DNA from: JBJXFK01 sp046155505
Lineage (GTDB): Bacteria; Planctomycetota; Phycisphaerae; UBA1845; Fen-1342
Reading direction: 5' to 3'
DNA: 56,560 nucleotides
NCBI GenBank assembly: GCA_046155505.1
Contig: JBJXFK010000241.1
Location: forward strand, 1 to 56,560
Shown here piece by piece: positions 1 through 7,844 of the stretch (position 1 is the stretch's first letter; the number at the start of each line of letters is the position of its first letter). The position numbers and the translations under genes are program-made. The notes under the pieces are model-generated. The model searched no databases and had not been told where the DNA came from. It saw nothing but the letters and a program-made list of their open reading frames with translations.

Positions 1-60
1 GGAGCATCGGCCTCCGGCCGGTGCGCCGAGGATTCGCACCGGCCGGAGGCCGATGCTCCC
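1..60. repeat. Long inverted repeat, family 1 copy 1
   Basis: Near-perfect hairpin: the left arm GGAGCATCGGCCTCCGGCCG is mirrored by CGGCCGGAGGCCGATGCTCC around a short centre. The same arms recur at 17169-17232 and 22526-22586, so this is a dispersed intergenic element. It lies downstream of the minus-strand dockerin gene. It could act as a transcription terminator or be a REP-like element; there is no T-tract, so the terminator role is inference. Confidence 0.85.
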
Positions 61-147
61 CATGCTTTGCGCCCCGCCTGATTCCGCACACGCATGCCCG
101 GCGATGCATCAGACTCGCGCTCGCTGAGCGACGCGACGACACTCGGC

Positions 148-1041
148 TTAGTTGCCGTTGTCGCAGTTCGCGCCGAAATTGGCCAGCAGGATCGACAGAT
201 CATTTAGTCCGACCGATCCGTCGCCATTGAGGTCGCCGTCGGCACGCGTCGCGCCGGCGGCAACGCCGAAGTGCGCCAGAAGGATCGACAGATCGCTCAG
301 ATCGACATCGCCGTCACCATCAACGTCGCCGGGGCACGGTTGCGGCGGGGTCGGCGGCGTGATGACGGTTCCGGTGCAGCCCGGCGACTCGGAATTCGTG
401 CCGAAGATGATGCCGCCTTGCGTGACGGTGTACGCCGGGTCGAAATAAACCTCCAGCCGATCGCCGGCGTAGTTGATCGCAGCGCCGTACTGCGGGGCGC
501 GTGGCGCGAGTCGCTGAAAGAGCGCTTGGCAGATGATCGGGCCGTCGGTTTGGAAGTTCAGCTCCTGGGCCGAAACTTGGGCCGACAGTGTGCCGACGTC
601 GGTCACGATTCCGGCGGAAAAGATCGCCGGCTGATTCTGCGGTGGCGGCGTGAAGGGAACAAAATGCCCGACAAATGCGACGCTGGCGGAGACGAGGTCT
701 GAGCAGGCGATTGAGTCGAATTCCTGCGTGTCGCCGGTGTTCAAACTGACATGCGTCTCGAAGCCGTCGGCACTGTAAAGCTGAAAGCGGTTGGTCCCGG
801 AGGTCGTCGACCGGAACTGCGGCAGCGCGGCGACGATGAAGTCGCGCTTCTCTTCGGCGGTCATGTCACGCGGGATCACGATCGGGAACTCGTTGTGAAC
901 GACGCCGGGGCGATCGACAATCAGCGTGACGGTTCCTGCCTTGCAGTCCGACACGGCGAAGTCGTGCGTCACCTCGGCCGACGCGGCTGACGCGATGCTG
1001 ACGACAAACAGCAGACTGAGCGAACGATTGAGGCGTTTCAT
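148..1041 (-). CDS. Secreted protein with C-terminal type I dockerin repeats
   Basis: 297 aa. The start was chosen at MKRLNRSL because AAGGAG precedes it at good spacing; the open frame continues further upstream only through repeat DNA. Residues 1-22 form a signal peptide ending near ASA. The middle (about 25-230) has no family that I recognise. From about residue 235 there are two calcium-binding dockerin-like repeats, DVDGDGDVDLSDLSILLAHF and DLNGDGSVGLNDLSILLANF, followed by a short Cys-containing tail. In planctomycetes such tails are common on exported proteins; whether they bind cohesins there is unknown. Likely role: export to the cell surface or medium. The product function itself is unknown. 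Confidence 0.85.
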   Translation of the reverse strand: MKRLNRSLSLLFVVSIASAASAEVTHDFAVSDCKAGTVTLIVDRPGVVHNEFPIVIPRDMTAEEKRDFIVAALPQFRSTTSGTNRFQLYSADGFETHVSLNTGDTQEFDSIACSDLVSASVAFVGHFVPFTPPPQNQPAIFSAGIVTDVGTLSAQVSAQELNFQTDGPIICQALFQRLAPRAPQYGAAINYAGDRLEVYFDPAYTVTQGGIIFGTNSESPGCTGTVITPPTPPQPCPGDVDGDGDVDLSDLSILLAHFGVAAGATRADGDLNGDGSVGLNDLSILLANFGANCDNGN

Positions 1042-1170
1042 GGGCGGCTCCTTCAAAGAGCGGCCCGACAATCTGTCGCCGAATCGGACGTGAATTTCGA
1101 TCTCGCCAGTGCGGCAGATGCGGGTCACACTGATTGCATCAACTTCTGCGCGGGGCGTGCTCCCGCCAAG

Positions 1171-1311
1171 AATGCAAAATGCGGAATGCGGAATGCGGAA
1201 CGCAGAATGCAGAACGACGGACGGCGCTTTCTGCGCCAACTGCGGCACGGGCGGATCGGCATTCGACCTTGGACCGCGGGACTTCGACCTTTAGCCTTCC
1301 ACCTTCGACAG
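1171..1311. repeat. Tandem-word repeat region (GAATGC-type and CCTTCGAC-type)
   Basis: Positions 1171-1216 are five or six imperfect copies of an AATGCGGA/AATGCAGA word. Positions 1264-1311 repeat a TTCGACCTT/CCACCTTCGAC word. Both lie between the divergent dockerin and peptidase genes. The first word is the same as that at 43892-43925 and 54313-54415. The region 1042-1359 holds no other gene that I can support. Confidence 0.7.
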
Positions 1312-1359
1312 TACGGCGGGTTTCGGATATCTCACACATTCCCTACTCGGAGACACGCA

Positions 1360-3423
1360 ATGCCGCGACCGATGCAGCTTGAAGACTTGTTTCGCCTGCG
1401 AGCCGTTCATCGGCCGGCCATCTCGCCCGACGGTCGGCGGATCGTATTCGAGTGCAAGCGATTCGACTTTGACGAGAACAAGAACTTCACCAACCTGATG
1501 GTCGCCGATGTGGCGACGGGTCGCGTACGAGCGCTGACCAGCGGCAAGCACATCGACATTCGCGCGAAGTGGTCTCACGACGGCCGCGAGATCGCGTTTA
1601 TCTCCGATCGCGACAAGGGCAATTGCCTGTTCATCCTGCCGATGGACGGCGGCGAGCGACGACGCATCACCGAGCCGGACGGGTTTGTGCAGGACTTCGA
1701 CTGGTCGCCCGACGGTAAGCGGCTGGTTTACACGTATCAGGCGATGAGCGAACGCGAGCGGCTCGAACGCGACGGCAAGGACGATCTGCTAAAAAAACGC
1801 CCGCAGTTCAAGCACATCACGCGCCTGCATCACAAGCTCGACGGCAGCGGCTGGTGGAACGGCGAGTACGCGCATGTGTATGTGATCAGCGCCGACGGCG
1901 GCAAGCCGAAGGCGCTGACGAGCGGCGAGTTCGACCACGCCGAGCCGCGCTTCAGCCCGGACGGCAAGTGGATTTCATTCGTTTCGAATCGAAACGCCGA
2001 TCGGGAGCTTGATCTATCGAGCGCCGATGTCTGGATCACGAAGCCAAGCGGCGGGGTTTTGAAAAACTTGACCCGCAACCCCGGCAGCGCCCACGGCCAC
2101 GCCTGGTCGCCGGACGGCAAGACCATCGCGTACATCGGCGACGGCGCGCCGCCCGGACGCTCGTGCAAACATCTTGAACATGTATGGTTGGCAGATGTCG
2201 CGGGCGGGAAGCCGCGCGAGTTGACGCGTGAGATCGACAATAATTGCGTGAATCTCTCGCTGGGCGACGTATCGACGGCGAGTTTCGAGGTTTGCCCGAT
2301 TGTCTGGTCAGGCGACAGTCGGCGCGTGTATTTCATCGTGAGCGAGTTTGGCGCGGCGCAGCTCTACAGCCGCGCAATCGACAAACGCGATCTGCGCTGC
2401 GAGGTGAGCGGCGATATCAATGTGTTCTGGGCGCAGCGCACGGCGGCGACCGGACCGATCGTACTCGCCATCGGAACGGCGACCGATCCGGGCGAGGTGT
2501 ATGCGTACGATGCGGGCGACGCATCTGCAACCGCAGCGCACGCGGCGCCGTCAGGCGACTTACCCCACTCGCTTACGCTCGGGGTTCGGACGGCGACCAT
2601 TGTCCGCGCGTCAAACGTCAACACCGATGTGCTCGCCGGCATTCAAGTCGCCGCGCCCGAACCCATGTCGGTCAAGAGCGGCGCGGTCGAGGTGCATGGC
2701 TGGGTGCTGCACCCGCCGGGCTTCGACAGCCGCAAGAAATATCCAGCGATTCTGCAAATTCACGGCGGCCCGCACGCCCAATATGCGCACTGCTTCTTTC
2801 ACGAACTGCAGTGGATTGCGGCCCAGGGCTATGTCGTGGTTTACGGCAATCCGCGCGGCAGCGTCGGCTATGGCCTCGACTTCCAAGGCGCGATTTTCAA
2901 TGACTGGGGCAATCTCGATTACAAGGATGTGATGCGTCTCGCCGACTGGCTGTTCGCGCGGCCCTACGTGGACAAGCAGCGCGTCGGCGTCACCGGCGGT
3001 TCGTATGGCGGGTTCATGACCAATTGGCTGATCGGGCACACCGATCGTTTTCGCGCCGCCGTCACGCAGCGCTGCGTGTCCAATATGGAATCGATGTTCG
3101 GCACGAGCGACTTTGGCTATGACCTTGGTCACGAATTTGGCGGCAAACCCTGGGAGCGGCGCGAGGCCTATCGCCGTCAATCGCCGCTGACGTATGTGAC
3201 CAAGATGAACACGCCGCTGCTAATCGAGCACGAGGAACAGGATCATCGCTGCCCGATCGAGCAGGCCGAGCAGCTATTTACGGCCCTGAAAGTGCTGGGC
3301 AAGACGGTCGAGTTCGTCCGCTTCGAAGGCGAGTCGCACGGGCTATGTCGCATGGGCCGCCCGCAGAATCGGGCGGAGCGATTGCGACGGATCATGGACT
3401 GGTTCAAGCGATACATGAAATAG
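1360..3423 (+). CDS. S9 family prolyl oligopeptidase-like serine peptidase
   Basis: 687 aa, starting at MPRPMQLEDLFRLR; the longer open frame upstream is repeat DNA. The N-terminal part (about 15-400) carries WD/TolB-like propeller repeats such as ISPDGRRIVFE, WSHDGREIAFIS and WSPDGKRLVYT. The C-terminal alpha/beta hydrolase has the nucleophile motif GGSYGGF (Ser548), Asp628 in EEQDHRCP and His660 in GESHGLC. This is the acylaminoacyl-peptidase/dipeptidyl-peptidase layout, so it should cleave short peptides. No signal peptide is evident, so it is probably cytoplasmic. Residues 401-410, at the propeller/hydrolase junction, are encoded by a 31-base word that also occurs between genes at 6607-6637. 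Confidence 0.93.
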   Translation: MPRPMQLEDLFRLRAVHRPAISPDGRRIVFECKRFDFDENKNFTNLMVADVATGRVRALTSGKHIDIRAKWSHDGREIAFISDRDKGNCLFILPMDGGERRRITEPDGFVQDFDWSPDGKRLVYTYQAMSERERLERDGKDDLLKKRPQFKHITRLHHKLDGSGWWNGEYAHVYVISADGGKPKALTSGEFDHAEPRFSPDGKWISFVSNRNADRELDLSSADVWITKPSGGVLKNLTRNPGSAHGHAWSPDGKTIAYIGDGAPPGRSCKHLEHVWLADVAGGKPRELTREIDNNCVNLSLGDVSTASFEVCPIVWSGDSRRVYFIVSEFGAAQLYSRAIDKRDLRCEVSGDINVFWAQRTAATGPIVLAIGTATDPGEVYAYDAGDASATAAHAAPSGDLPHSLTLGVRTATIVRASNVNTDVLAGIQVAAPEPMSVKSGAVEVHGWVLHPPGFDSRKKYPAILQIHGGPHAQYAHCFFHELQWIAAQGYVVVYGNPRGSVGYGLDFQGAIFNDWGNLDYKDVMRLADWLFARPYVDKQRVGVTGGSYGGFMTNWLIGHTDRFRAAVTQRCVSNMESMFGTSDFGYDLGHEFGGKPWERREAYRRQSPLTYVTKMNTPLLIEHEEQDHRCPIEQAEQLFTALKVLGKTVEFVRFEGESHGLCRMGRPQNRAERLRRIMDWFKRYMK
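2560..2590. repeat. Dispersed 31-base word inside the S9 peptidase gene
   Basis: Reads TTACCCCACTCGCTTACGCT and on to TTCGGA. Its reverse complement matches 6607-6637 at 29 of 31 positions by eye. It is translated in frame as LPHSLTLGVR at the join between propeller and hydrolase domains. The other copy is intergenic, which suggests insertion of a mobile short repeat into a tolerant linker. Confidence 0.75.
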
Positions 3424-3625
3424 CCGACGAGCGCGGCGAACGTCGCTTCGTTCCAAGCGTGCAGACTTGTCGCCGCTTCGATTTTGGATTTCGGATTGGT
3501 GACCCCAACGAGATGGCCGCGTCGCTTCTTCTCCGTTCCCCGTTTCCCTTCTCCCTTTGTCGCTTCGTCGCTCCGTCGCTCCGTCGCTCCCCCCCTTCGC
3601 TTATAAACCGTCCGCTAATCTCAAC
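3424..3625. repeat. Intergenic region with CGTCGCTC tandem words
   Basis: The gap between the peptidase and the next gene holds no coding sequence. Positions 3558-3592 are tandem CGTCGCTTCGTCGCTCCGTC-type words, matching those found inside fmt at about 47640-47769. The flanks (3480-3557) are low-complexity, of the TTCTCCGTTCCCCGTTTCCC type. Confidence 0.65.
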
Positions 3626-3654
3626 TCGACACGCAATAACTGCCGATCTATGCT
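3626..3654 (+). promoter_or_regulatory. Sigma-70-type promoter
   Basis: TCGACA (3626-3631), a 17-base spacer, then TATGCT (3649-3654), about 84 bases before the start of the exported protein gene. The -35 matches TTGACA at five of six positions. The same TCGACA-17-TATRGT layout occurs at 36323-36351. Confidence 0.6.
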
Positions 3655-3737
3655 GAAACGCTATGCGGCCCATTCCCCGCCGTGGGGCGGAGGACGGTGG
3701 CCGCTGTTGCCATGAAATGTCGAGAGGAGAGCGAGCC

Positions 3738-4868
3738 ATGCGCGACCGCTTATTCCGATTCATTCCGGCTGCCTGCGTTGCGACAACCCTGCTGATCGCC
3801 AGCGTCGCCCAGGCACAAGACCCCGAAGCGATGACCAAGGAAAACGTCATCGCCGGCACGATGGACATCGACTTCAAGACCCGCACCACGCCCGACACCA
3901 GCGGCGAAGTGGCCGAAAACTCGCCCAAGCTGGGCGTGCAGGATGAGTACGCGATCAACCTGAACGTGGCCGACGCCGCCGTTTTCGCCGGCAAGGTCGT
4001 GCGTCAGCCGAACATCTACAGCAAGAACATTCGCAAGATCAAGCAGGGTGCGGCGATCGGCTTTGATCTGGTGCTGTCGGTGCTCAACCCGCGCGACCCG
4101 AAGCAAAGCAAAGCAGTCGGCAAGTGGGTCGGCGTGGTGCCGATCAACACCGACACCGGCGCATATGACCTCGCCGGCGGCAAGAAGGAAGAGCGCCCGC
4201 TGCGCTTTGCGATCGACGCCGCGGGCAAGGCGGCGGGCTTCACCGATCAATTCGTCGGTCGCCTGATGGGCAAGGCCGAGAAGAAGGACAATCTCGCCCA
4301 GTACACCTACAAGCGTCTGGTGGGTAAGCGCGAGGTCGAGATCGTCGTCAAGCGTTCCGACCCGATGCGCTTCGAGAACATCGAACTCGCCAAAGGTCCG
4401 TCGGAAAACTATCCGCGCACGGCCGTGAACGGTCGTCTCGACTATGACTACGAGACCGGCAACTGGTACACCGACGGCATTCGCTTCCGTTACATGCTCA
4501 ACGGCAAGGAAGTCGAGGACGTCATCACCGGCTCGATCAAGTGGGTCGAAGATCCGGCCCGCGAGACCAACGGCAAGGGCTATTACGAGTTCAATCTGCG
4601 TTTCAACGAAGACAAGAACAAGACGGCCAACACTGAAGCCGCCGCGTTCGAGAAGATGAGCGACGAAGAGGCGTTCTTCGCGGTCGATGACACGATCCCG
4701 ACGCTGACCGGCAAGATCAGCTACGTGGACACGTTCATCCCCGGCGGCACGACGCCGAGCAGCAGCAAGGTCACCTATTCGCTGAACGCGAACAAGCTGA
4801 CCAAGCAGCAGGTGATGAATTTTGCGAAGCTGTGGATTTTGGGCATTGGCCCGATCAATGATGAGTAG
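3738..4868 (+). CDS. Exported protein of unknown function
   Basis: 376 aa, start chosen at MRDRLFRF, preceded by GAGGAGA at 8 bases; an upstream in-frame ATG at 3717 is less well placed. Residues 1-26 are a signal peptide (LLIASVAQAQ). The mature protein is rich in charged beta-strand-like sequence (YDYETGNWYTDGIRFRYMLN, DEYAINLNVADAAVFAGKVV) with no lipobox or membrane segment, so it is probably periplasmic or surface-located. I do not recognise the family. It is a single-gene unit between a promoter at 3626-3654 and a repeat at 4876. Confidence 0.85.
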   Translation: MRDRLFRFIPAACVATTLLIASVAQAQDPEAMTKENVIAGTMDIDFKTRTTPDTSGEVAENSPKLGVQDEYAINLNVADAAVFAGKVVRQPNIYSKNIRKIKQGAAIGFDLVLSVLNPRDPKQSKAVGKWVGVVPINTDTGAYDLAGGKKEERPLRFAIDAAGKAAGFTDQFVGRLMGKAEKKDNLAQYTYKRLVGKREVEIVVKRSDPMRFENIELAKGPSENYPRTAVNGRLDYDYETGNWYTDGIRFRYMLNGKEVEDVITGSIKWVEDPARETNGKGYYEFNLRFNEDKNKTANTEAAAFEKMSDEEAFFAVDDTIPTLTGKISYVDTFIPGGTTPSSSKVTYSLNANKLTKQQVMNFAKLWILGIGPINDE

Positions 4869-4875
4869 TTGACGA

Positions 4876-5070
4876 AGGGTCCGAGGGGTTAGGGTCCGAG
4901 GGGCCGAGTGAAGAGCGTCAGCACGCTATCGGAGTTCCGCGAAATTCGCGCAACCTGAATCGCGTGCCTCGCGGCTCTTCCGAGCGTCCCTCGATGACCA
5001 CTTACCGCCCGGCCTTATTCGATTCTCTCTCACTTGACCCCTTGGCCCCTCGAACCCTTGGCCCCTCTCT
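4876..5070. repeat. Tandem-word inverted repeat (GGGTCCGAGG type)
   Basis: The left arm 4876-4909 contains GGGTCCGAGGGGTTAGGGTC and a further GAGGGGCCGAG. The right arm 5035-5070 contains the complementary words TTGACCCCTTGGCCCCTCGA and CCCTTGGCCCC. The roughly 125 bases between them show nothing that I recognise. It sits between two same-strand genes. Confidence 0.65.
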
Positions 5071-5079
5071 GGAGCAAGC

Positions 5080-6561
5080 ATGTCCCAATTCCTCGCTCGG
5101 CTCGCGCAGCGGCACGGCAAAATGGCCGATGCCATGACGCGCCGTGATTGGTTGAAAGCGACTGCCGCAGCGGCAGGCGCGATGTTGCTCAGCAATGTCC
5201 CCGTCGCGCTCGCTCGCCAGATTAAGCCCAGCGGCAAGCGCGTTGTTGTCGTCGGTGCCGGCTTTGGCGGTCTCGCCGCGGCATATGAGCTGAAGAGCGC
5301 CGGCTATGACGTGACGGTTGTCGAAGCCCGCAACCGCGTCGGCGGTCGCGTGCTCAGCTTTAGCGACTTCATCCCCGGCAAAAACGCCGAGGGCGGTGCC
5401 GAGCTCGTCGGCAGCAACCATCCGACGTGGGTGACCTATGCCGAGAAGTTCAAGCTCGAATTCCTCGACCTCACCGAAGAGTACGACGGCGACTACCCGA
5501 TCGTGATCGGCGACAAGCTGATCAAGGGCGAAGAGTCGCTCAAGCTGTGGGAAGAATTCGAAGGCGCGATGGCGGCGATGAACGCCGACGCGCAGGCGGT
5601 GGTCGAGGATCGTCCGTGGGAAACCGCGAAGGCGGCCGAGCTCGACAAGCGCACAGTGGCCGACTTCATCAAGGCCCAGAGCTGCTCGGACATGGCCAAA
5701 AAGTGCATGGACATTCTGCTTGCCGCCGACAACGGCCAAGCGACCGACAAGCAGAGCTATCTCGGCATGCTGGCTCAGATCAAGGGCGGTGGCGTCGAGA
5801 AATACTGGACCGAGAGCGAGGTCTATCGCTGCAAGGGCGGCAACCAGTCGCTCGCGTTCAAGCTGGCCGAGGCGATCGGCAACGACCGCATCGTGCTCAA
5901 GCTGCCGGTGACGGATATCAACGTCAAAGGCGACAAAGTCTCGATCAAGTGTGCCGATGGCCGCAACATCGAGTGCGATGATGTGGTGCTGACCGTGCCG
6001 CCGAGCGTATGGGGCAAGATCAACGTCAGCCCAGCGATCCCGCCGAGCATGATGCCGCAGATGGGCAGCAATCTGAAATATCTCGCGCACATGAAGAAGC
6101 GTTTCTGGACTGACGCCAAGCTCGCGCCCTACGGCCTGAGCGACGGTCCGGTCAGCGAAACGTGGGACGGCACCGACGCGCAGACGCCGGACGAGAATGT
6201 GTGCTTCATCGGCTTCGCCGGCGGACCCGCATCGGAGCGTGGTCGGGCATTCCCGAAGGACTCGCGCGACAAGCAGTACGCGGCCGAGTTCGAGAAGATG
6301 TACCCCGGCTTCACCGAGAATTTCGTCTCGGCCCGCTTCATGGATTGGCCGAGCGAGCAGTGGACGGGCGCCGGTTATTCGTTCCCCGCGCCGGGACAGG
6401 TGACGACCGTGGGCCCGCAGCTCTACAAGGGCATGGGGCGCCTGCACTTCGCCGGCGAACACACGAGCTACAAGTTCGTCGGATACATGGAAGGTGGCCT
6501 CAACAGTGGAGCGGCGGTGGCCAAGCGCATCGCGGTTCGCGATGGTGTCGCGAAGGGATAG
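5080..6561 (+). CDS. Flavin-containing amine oxidase family protein (Tat-exported)
   Basis: 493 aa; the ATG at 5080 has GGAG upstream, and an in-frame ATG at 5134 would start directly at the Tat motif. The N-terminus contains the twin-arginine signal TRRDWLKATAAAAGAMLLS. The FAD-binding Rossmann motif VVVVGAGFGGLAAAYEL, followed by VVEARNRVGGRV, lies at about residues 53-92. The C-terminal FAD motif GRLHFAGEHTSYKFVGYMEG is present. This is the monoamine oxidase/phytoene desaturase-like fold; the substrate cannot be read from sequence. It should act outside the cytoplasm after folding with FAD. Confidence 0.9.
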   Translation: MSQFLARLAQRHGKMADAMTRRDWLKATAAAAGAMLLSNVPVALARQIKPSGKRVVVVGAGFGGLAAAYELKSAGYDVTVVEARNRVGGRVLSFSDFIPGKNAEGGAELVGSNHPTWVTYAEKFKLEFLDLTEEYDGDYPIVIGDKLIKGEESLKLWEEFEGAMAAMNADAQAVVEDRPWETAKAAELDKRTVADFIKAQSCSDMAKKCMDILLAADNGQATDKQSYLGMLAQIKGGGVEKYWTESEVYRCKGGNQSLAFKLAEAIGNDRIVLKLPVTDINVKGDKVSIKCADGRNIECDDVVLTVPPSVWGKINVSPAIPPSMMPQMGSNLKYLAHMKKRFWTDAKLAPYGLSDGPVSETWDGTDAQTPDENVCFIGFAGGPASERGRAFPKDSRDKQYAAEFEKMYPGFTENFVSARFMDWPSEQWTGAGYSFPAPGQVTTVGPQLYKGMGRLHFAGEHTSYKFVGYMEGGLNSGAAVAKRIAVRDGVAKG

Positions 6562-6570
6562 TGTTTTGTC

Positions 6571-6602
6571 GGGTGGGGCGGGCATTTTGCCCGCCCGCCC
6601 AC
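6571..6602 (+). terminator. Hairpin after the amine oxidase gene
   Basis: GGCGGGCATTTTGCCCGCC hairpin ten bases past the stop codon, with a wider GTGGGGC...GCCCAC context. The T-run lies in the loop rather than after the stem. It lies between convergent genes and may serve both. Confidence 0.5.
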
Positions 6603-6606
6603 TCAA

Positions 6607-6680
6607 TCCGAACCCCGAGCGCGAGCGAGTGGGGTAACGTGCCCGCGCGAAGGACGCAGCCGAGGGCGGCTGCTCCACAA
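6607..6680. repeat. Two dispersed repeat words
   Basis: Positions 6607-6637 carry the 31-base word (CCGAACCCCGAGCGCGAGCG...GGGGTAA) that is also inside the S9 peptidase gene at 2560-2590. Positions 6655-6680 carry CGCAGCCGAGGGCGGCTGCT plus CCACAA, which is also found at 29155-29180 (inverted) and 29480-29506. Confidence 0.75.
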
Positions 6681-6708
6681 TGTCGCAGTCGGACGCGGGG
6701 CCCGAGCG

Positions 6709-7719
6709 CTACTTGCCCGGCAGCAACTCCGGCTTCAGCTCATCAAAGAACACAAAGTCCGCCACTTGCTTGTCGTTCGGCACCGCGCTATTCCACGCCG
6801 CCCAGTACATCGCCGAGAGCATCGACGCACCGTCGGCCAGGCACGCCGTGATGAACTGCTTGCCCGCGTCCTTGTCCAGCTCGCCTGATTTCTCCATCGC
6901 ATAGAGCGGCTCCATGCGATCGTGCGAACGGCGGACGTAGGTCAGCACCTCTTTCCACGGGTCGCGCGGGTTCTCGATTTTCGCGTCCTTGCGCATCGCG
7001 GGCTTGACGTTCGTGAACGTCAGGCTGTGCTTGTCGAGCACGCCGCCGTCGATGTAGCTGTGGAATTTCTTGCTTTCGGTGTAGCCACTCGGATTCTCGC
7101 CGACCCAGCCGTTGTAGTGCCGCGTCGTGTGCAGCGGCTGCGCGAGATCGCCGACGAAGTGGCTGAGCACGCCCATGTGATAAATCGCGTTCTCGCGGCA
7201 CTGTTGCAACTGAAACGCGCGATCGGGGTCATTCACGCGTTCGAGTATGCGAACCTGGCTGAACGCCGATTGCAGCTTGGCATAGTGCTCGGCGATGGCG
7301 TGCAAGGCGTCGCCGGGGAATTCCTGTGCCCGGTCGGCGTCCTTGGCCGCGTCGTATTTTTGCATTTGGTCGGGGTGAATATGCTTGGCGATCGCCATTG
7401 CCCGGCGATATTCGTTTCGCAGCGGCGGGATCGTTTCGAGCGTGAGGCCAAACTGCGCCAGGTCTTCGATGTCTATGAAATGATCGGGCTTGTTCTCGTG
7501 GTGCAGTTGCGACATGCCCGAACTGCGCCAGCGGTCCGGCTCGCTGGATTGAAACGCGATGCGGTGGCGAACGGTCGCATCGCGCAGCCATTCGGGCGCT
7601 TCGGACGGCAGGCCGTCGAGCGCGAGATAGGTGATGGTGCGATGGCCGTGGGCGTTCCAGGCAAGCGCGGGGGCGGCGAGTTGCAAGGCGATCAAGGCGG
7701 CGCAAATGAGACGTTTCAT
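6709..7719 (-). CDS. S1/P1-like zinc nuclease (phospholipase C/P1 nuclease fold)
   Basis: 336 aa with signal peptide MKRLICAALIALQLAAPALA; cleavage leaves an N-terminal Trp (WNAHGHRTI), as this family requires because the free N-terminus and Trp side ligate zinc. Further ligand-like motifs are ENKPDHFIDIEDL, NAIYHMGVLSHFVGDLAQPL and TRHYNGW. The known family degrades single-stranded nucleic acids and removes 3'-phosphates outside the cell. Divergent from the amylase gene, with a shared 125-base region. Substrate is inferred from family only. Confidence 0.87.
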   Translation of the reverse strand: MKRLICAALIALQLAAPALAWNAHGHRTITYLALDGLPSEAPEWLRDATVRHRIAFQSSEPDRWRSSGMSQLHHENKPDHFIDIEDLAQFGLTLETIPPLRNEYRRAMAIAKHIHPDQMQKYDAAKDADRAQEFPGDALHAIAEHYAKLQSAFSQVRILERVNDPDRAFQLQQCRENAIYHMGVLSHFVGDLAQPLHTTRHYNGWVGENPSGYTESKKFHSYIDGGVLDKHSLTFTNVKPAMRKDAKIENPRDPWKEVLTYVRRSHDRMEPLYAMEKSGELDKDAGKQFITACLADGASMLSAMYWAAWNSAVPNDKQVADFVFFDELKPELLPGK

Positions 7720-7792
7720 CGCGAAGCTCCGGTTTCGGGACGATGAGAATTCGCGAAGTGTACCGCGTGCCTGCGCAGAGACGCGAGCGCCC

Positions 7793-7798
7793 TATAAT
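7793..7798 (+). promoter_or_regulatory. -10 element (TATAAT)
   Basis: A perfect TATAAT lies 46 bases before the amylase start codon. No good -35 is seen 17 bases upstream. Probably the amylase promoter. Confidence 0.45.
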
Positions 7799-7844
7799 TC
7801 GCACGTCACGGTTTTCACGCACATTCTCCGCCAGGAGTGCATCC

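Noticed and set aside
5002..6678. 558-codon open frame antisense to the amine oxidase
   Set aside because: Unnatural composition, and the plus strand encodes a complete FAD enzyme.
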